In this document: positions 60,769 through 64,000 of the stretch, piece by piece
Position numbering within the stretch: position 1 is the stretch's first letter
How the letters are laid out: each line of letters starts with the position of its first letter
Origin: Ureibacillus thermophilus
GTDB taxonomy: Bacteria > Bacillota > Bacilli > Bacillales_A > Planococcaceae
NCBI RefSeq assembly: GCF_042657185.1
Contig: NZ_JBHSNN010000062.1
DNA: 64,000 nucleotides
Reading direction: 5' to 3' (one strand)
Made by a program: the position numbers and the translations under genes
Notes under the pieces: generated by a model
Database searches by the model: none
Seen by the model: only the letters and a program-made list of their open reading frames with translations
Told to the model about the DNA's origin: nothing

Positions 60769-61521
60769 ATGGATACATCATATATTGAAAAGCATATCGA
60801 ACAATTGAAAAATGATATTTATCAAAAGGTGCATCATAAAACACTTGTGAAATATACAGGTAATCCATTGGTGGATGAAAATCAATTATTTTATTTGCTG
60901 TTGCCGTTTTTTAACGGGGAATTCTGGAATGATGATATATATAAAGGGATTATTGCGGTAGGGATTGTACAAGCATCCCTTGCGAAACATAACCTCGTTG
61001 ACGAGTATAATGCAACAACTAAAGAGCAACAGCTGACAGTGCTTTCTGGCGATTATTACAGTGGTCGGTATTATGAAATTTTAGCGAAATCCGGTAATAT
61101 TTCATTAATTCGTCAACTTTCTGAAAGCGTTATATTAAGATCTGAACATGAAGTTCGAGTATATGAACCAATCCCTTATGCTATCGATGATTGGTTTGAA
61201 AGCTTATCAGTGATTGAATCAGAATGTATCAGTAGATTTTATCAAATATATAATTTCAATAAGTATGCTAAAATCATGCAACATCATTTATTAATTCTTC
61301 GATTACAAAATGAACTACTAAACTATAGAAAAGGTAATAGCTCTCTAATTTTACAAAAAATGATCGAAAGTTTTGAATCGGGTAATTCAATACAATTTGA
61401 ACAGATGCTTCAAACTAAAATTGATGAGCTTATTCATCAATTGCAGGAATTGCTACGCATCTCTTCTATGAAAGCTGAATTGAAACAATACATTGCAGAA
61501 CAGTTGATTAGAGAGAGTTAG
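60769..61521 (+). CDS. hepS: Heptaprenyl diphosphate synthase component I
   Basis: 250 residues, all-helical HEPPP synthase subunit 1; family patterns VVGI-like AVGIVQASLAKHNLVD and VLSGDYYSGRYYEILAKSGN are present. It lacks DDxxD motifs and sets chain length together with HepT. ATG at 60769 is 8 nt past TGGAG; the ATG at 60748 lies upstream of that site. Forms an operon with menG and hepT. Confidence 0.92.
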   Translation: MDTSYIEKHIEQLKNDIYQKVHHKTLVKYTGNPLVDENQLFYLLLPFFNGEFWNDDIYKGIIAVGIVQASLAKHNLVDEYNATTKEQQLTVLSGDYYSGRYYEILAKSGNISLIRQLSESVILRSEHEVRVYEPIPYAIDDWFESLSVIESECISRFYQIYNFNKYAKIMQHHLLILRLQNELLNYRKGNSSLILQKMIESFESGNSIQFEQMLQTKIDELIHQLQELLRISSMKAELKQYIAEQLIRES

Positions 61522-61528
61522 AAAGGTT

Positions 61529-62242
61529 ATGAAAATAATGGAAAAATCCAAAGAGCAACGTGTCCATGAAGTTTTTGAGAAAATTTATAAAAATTACGAT
61601 AAAATGAATTCCGTGATCAGCTTCAATCTTCATGTCCGTTGGCGTGAAGATATCATGAAGCGAATGAAAGTAAAACCAGGATCCAAATGTTTAGATGTTT
61701 GTTGCGGTACAGCCGATTGGACGGTTGCCTTAGCAAAGGCAACTGGTGAAAATGGCGTCGTCAAAGGGCTCGATTTCAGCAAAAATATGTTGAAAATTGG
61801 GGCTGAAAAAGTAAAGCCCTATCCTCAAGTGGAGTTAATCCATGGAAATGCAATGGAACTTCCTTTTGAAGATAATACCTTTGACTACGTTACCATTGGA
61901 TTTGGGCTAAGAAATGTACCGGATTATATGCAGGTTTTAAAGGAAATGCATCGCGTGTTAAAACCGGGCGGAATGGTTGTTTGTTTAGATACATCTCAGC
62001 CGGAAATTCCCGTATATAAACAATTGTTCCGTTTTTATTTTCGATACATCATGCCTTTATTTGGAAAAATTTTTGCAAAAAGTTATGAAGAATATTCATG
62101 GCTGCAAGAATCCGCAAGCACTTTCCCTGGAATGAAAAAACTTGCCAAAATGTTTGAAGAAGCGGGATTTGTAAACGTCTCATACAAAAGCTATAGCGGT
62201 GGAGCAGCAGCAATGCATATGGGATTTAAAAAAGAAGGTTAG
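61529..62242 (+). CDS. menG: Demethylmenaquinone methyltransferase
   Basis: 237 residues, UbiE/MenG family. SAM motif I CLDVCCGTADWTVALAK (about 53-69), family signature FGLRNVPDYMQVLKEMHRVL KPGG and C-terminal GGAAAMHMGFK. It adds the ring methyl group in menaquinone synthesis, joining the HepS/T prenyl product to respiration. Seven nt after hepS; AGAAAGG precedes the ATG. Confidence 0.95.
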   Translation: MKIMEKSKEQRVHEVFEKIYKNYDKMNSVISFNLHVRWREDIMKRMKVKPGSKCLDVCCGTADWTVALAKATGENGVVKGLDFSKNMLKIGAEKVKPYPQVELIHGNAMELPFEDNTFDYVTIGFGLRNVPDYMQVLKEMHRVLKPGGMVVCLDTSQPEIPVYKQLFRFYFRYIMPLFGKIFAKSYEEYSWLQESASTFPGMKKLAKMFEEAGFVNVSYKSYSGGAAAMHMGFKKEG

Positions 62243-62256
62243 GGAGAGGTTAGCGA

Positions 62257-63231
62257 GTGGAAAAGATGAAATTAAAAATGCTCTATTCCGATTTTAAACC
62301 GGATATAGACATCATCGAAAAAGAATTAGAAAAAGCGCTCTATTCAACGTCGAATGTAGTAAACGACGCCTCTCTCCATCTATTGCATGCGGGCGGCAAA
62401 AGAATTCGCCCACTTTTTGTTTTAATGAGTGCAAAATTTGGTCAATATAATATTGAACGAATGAAATATGCTGCTGTTCCCCTTGAATTGATTCATATGG
62501 GTTCTCTCGTACATGATGATGTCATCGACCATTCCGACATGAGACGGGGGCGTCCTACCGTTCGTTCTCAATGGAATAATCGGGTTGCGATGCTTACAGG
62601 AAATTTTATTTTTGGACGCGCCATTCAATATGTATCGCATATTGAGAATCCAAAGGCCCATCAAATTTTAGCACGGACGATGGTTGAAATCTGCAATGGA
62701 GAAATCATCCAAATTGAAGATAAATACCGCTTAAATCAAAACTTGAAAGATTATTTCCGCCGCATCAAACGGAAAACGGCCATCCTTATTGAAACAAGCT
62801 GTGAAGTGGGGGCCGTTGTGGCCAATGTGGATCCGGTCAATACAAAACGGTTAAAACGATTCGGCTATTATGTCGGCATGAGTTATCAAATTGTGGATGA
62901 CGTATTGGATTTTATATCAACAGATAAACAATTAGGGAAACCAGCAGGAAGCGATTTATTGCAGGGAAACATTACACTGCCAATTTTGCTGATGAAAGAT
63001 CATCCGAAAATTACTCGATTTATTGAACGGGCTTCCAAAGGTTTAGTCACGGAAGAGGAACGAAAGGAAATGCTTAAAATCGTTCGCAGCTCAGATGCCA
63101 TTGAAAAAGCGTTAAAAATCAGCGATCAATATTTAGCGAAAGCGATGAAAGAAGTAGAGCAATTACCTGAAAATCCCGTAAAGAAAAAATTAAAAGAAGT
63201 GGCATTATTCATTGGAAAACGCAAATTTTAA
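62257..63231 (+). CDS. hepT: Heptaprenyl diphosphate synthase component II
   Basis: 324 residues, trans-prenyltransferase. First aspartate-rich motif VHDDVIDHSDMRRG (about 86-99) and second DDVLDF (about 216-221), with GGKRIRPLFVLMS. Catalytic subunit making the C35 side chain of menaquinone. GTG start with GGGAGAGG, 14 nt after menG. Confidence 0.95.
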   Translation: MEKMKLKMLYSDFKPDIDIIEKELEKALYSTSNVVNDASLHLLHAGGKRIRPLFVLMSAKFGQYNIERMKYAAVPLELIHMGSLVHDDVIDHSDMRRGRPTVRSQWNNRVAMLTGNFIFGRAIQYVSHIENPKAHQILARTMVEICNGEIIQIEDKYRLNQNLKDYFRRIKRKTAILIETSCEVGAVVANVDPVNTKRLKRFGYYVGMSYQIVDDVLDFISTDKQLGKPAGSDLLQGNITLPILLMKDHPKITRFIERASKGLVTEEERKEMLKIVRSSDAIEKALKISDQYLAKAMKEVEQLPENPVKKKLKEVALFIGKRKF

Positions 63232-63236
63232 AAAAA

Positions 63237-63305
63237 TTTGCTCACTATAGCATTTTTTTAGTTGAAGCTTAGACTTGATTTTGCTAACATTTAGCAGTGA
63301 GCAAA
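63237..63305 (+). repeat. Nested inverted repeats in ndk leader
   Basis: Outer arms TTTGCTCACT (63237-63246) and AGTGAGCAAA (63296-63305) are perfect over 49 nt. Inside, TGCTAA (63282-63287) and TTAGCA (63291-63296) form a 3-nt-loop hairpin that overlaps the outer right arm by one base, so the two folds partly compete. Located between hepT and ndk. Confidence 0.6.
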
Positions 63306-63343
63306 AACCTGATATTTTGTAGAATTAAGGAGTTGTTAAACAC

Positions 63344-63760
63344 ATGGCAATCGAAAGAACATTTTTAATGGTAAAACCAGATGGTGTAAAACGCCAAGTA
63401 GTTGGAGATATTATCGACCGTTTTGAACGCCGCGGCTTTGTAATGCGCGGAGCAAAATTAATGAATGTACCTCGCGAATTAGCGGAAAAACACTATGAAG
63501 AACATAAAGAAAAACCATTCTTTAATGAATTGGTGGACTTCATCACTTCTGGGCCAGTATTTGCAATGGTTTGGGAAGGTGAAAATATCATTAAATTAGC
63601 TCGCGTAATGATGGGAGCTACTAAACCTGAAGAAGCTCAACCAGGTACAATTCGTGGTGACTATGCGGTAACTATTTCTGAAAACGTTATTCACGGTTCC
63701 GATTCACCATCTTCAGCTGAACGTGAAATTAAATTATGGTTTAACGATGAACTAGTTTAA
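63344..63760 (+). CDS. ndk: Nucleoside diphosphate kinase
   Basis: 138 residues. Active-site His117 in ENVIHGSDSP, with TFLMVKPDGVKR at the start and ITSGPVFAMVWEGE. It equalises NTP pools. About ten residues shorter at the C-terminus than B. subtilis Ndk, within the normal range. TAAGGAG precedes the ATG. Terminator follows. Confidence 0.96.
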   Translation: MAIERTFLMVKPDGVKRQVVGDIIDRFERRGFVMRGAKLMNVPRELAEKHYEEHKEKPFFNELVDFITSGPVFAMVWEGENIIKLARVMMGATKPEEAQPGTIRGDYAVTISENVIHGSDSPSSAEREIKLWFNDELV

Positions 63761-63775
63761 TAAAGCACGATACTA

Positions 63776-63825
63776 GTAAAACTATCCCACAGCAATCGTT
63801 CCGCTATGGGATAGCTTTTTTTATA
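63776..63825 (+). terminator. Terminator of ndk
   Basis: AACTATCCCA pairs with TGGGATAGCT (CTATCCCA / TGGGATAG) over an unpaired loop, followed by TTTTTTT. Confidence 0.85.
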
Positions 63826-63987
63826 CTTTTCTTTGGAATTTTGATAAATCCCTTCAATAATTTGCTATATTATACATAAGATAAATATAATATTCGCATT
63901 AGAAAGTTATTTTTGATTTTTTCTATATTTCAGAAAAGAAAAATTTTATATATAATAATTGTACGTCATTAGAGGGGATCGATATTT

Positions 63988-64000
63988 ATGAATGACTACG
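63988..64000 (+). CDS. Start of next gene, truncated by window edge
   Basis: ATG AAT GAC TAC begins 9 nt after AGAGGGG. In B. subtilis cheR follows ndk, so a chemotaxis methyltransferase is possible; four codons cannot show it. Confidence 0.45.

Noticed and set aside
1..64000. CRISPR arrays, tRNA or rRNA genes, complete IS elements, integrases other than XerD
   Set aside because: None seen on reading through; the dispersed repeats R1 and R2 do not have CRISPR-like spacing, and XerD is the housekeeping recombinase in its usual context.

Overview
The window reads as a chromosome segment of an endospore-forming, low-GC Gram-positive of the order Bacillales. Supporting this are spoIIAA-spoIIAB-sigF, spoVAF, a DacB-type carboxypeptidase, spoIVA, sleB-ypeB, bacillithiol reductase, ResABCDE and SigX/RsiX, in almost the gene order of the Bacillus subtilis yqkF-to-ndk region. 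Several local losses and divergent spore proteins suggest a Planococcaceae/Caryophanaceae relative (Lysinibacillus or Ureibacillus type); that placement is inference. No rRNA, tRNA or CRISPR was seen.

Layout. 1-3500: a gene fragment, a D-Ala/D-Ser/Gly permease, a VanZ-like protein and a YqkF-type aldo/keto reductase. 3500-13100: an accessory island inserted between yqkF and nudF. It holds an HsdS-like fragment, the fused remains of a SNF2 helicase and a type III restriction subunit, an intact HsdM-HsdS pair with a wrecked hsdR, two divergent DUF4183 genes with sporulation-like promoter elements, and a two-gene HipA-like kinase/HIRAN module. 13445-18707: nudF, a SpoIIM-like protein, fur, xerD, deoB and pdp. 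18917-20638: a SulP anion transporter. 21078-25832: spoIIAA, spoIIAB, sigF, spoVAF, lysA and a 32-residue membrane peptide. 25936-38085: ribT, a DUF309 protein, scpAB, a DacB-type carboxypeptidase, rluB, resABC, resDE and sigX-rsiX. 38178-42470: FMN riboswitch with ribU, a TlpA-like thioredoxin, a cupin, fabI with a FapR box, and a padR operon with an iterated operator. 42524-48906: fer, ypbB, recS, ypbE, ypbG, bdr and prsW. 49088-63760: sleB-ypeB, motI, cmk, ypfD, der, gpsA, yphE, yphF, spoIVA, hbs, folE, mtrB, hepS-menG-hepT and ndk. The first codons of the next gene, perhaps cheR, end the window.

How the genes work together. The segment joins forespore control (sigF operon), coat and cortex morphogenesis (spoIVA, DacB-type protein) and germination (sleB, ypeB, spoVAF). 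It also carries cytochrome c maturation with its redox two-component system (ResA-E), menaquinone side-chain and head-group synthesis (hepS/T, menG), nucleoside salvage (deoB, pdp), and chromosome segregation and recombination (scpAB, xerD, recS, hbs).

Most unusual points: spoIVA can only be full length (492 codons) if it starts at an AUA codon behind an ideal ribosome binding site; a HipA-like kinase is coupled to a separate protein that appears to fuse a HipA N-domain (HipS-like) to HIRAN; the restriction island carries a deletion scar joining two unrelated restriction genes; two intergenic repeat families each end in a hairpin; and the padR promoter carries three operators at an exact 31-bp period.
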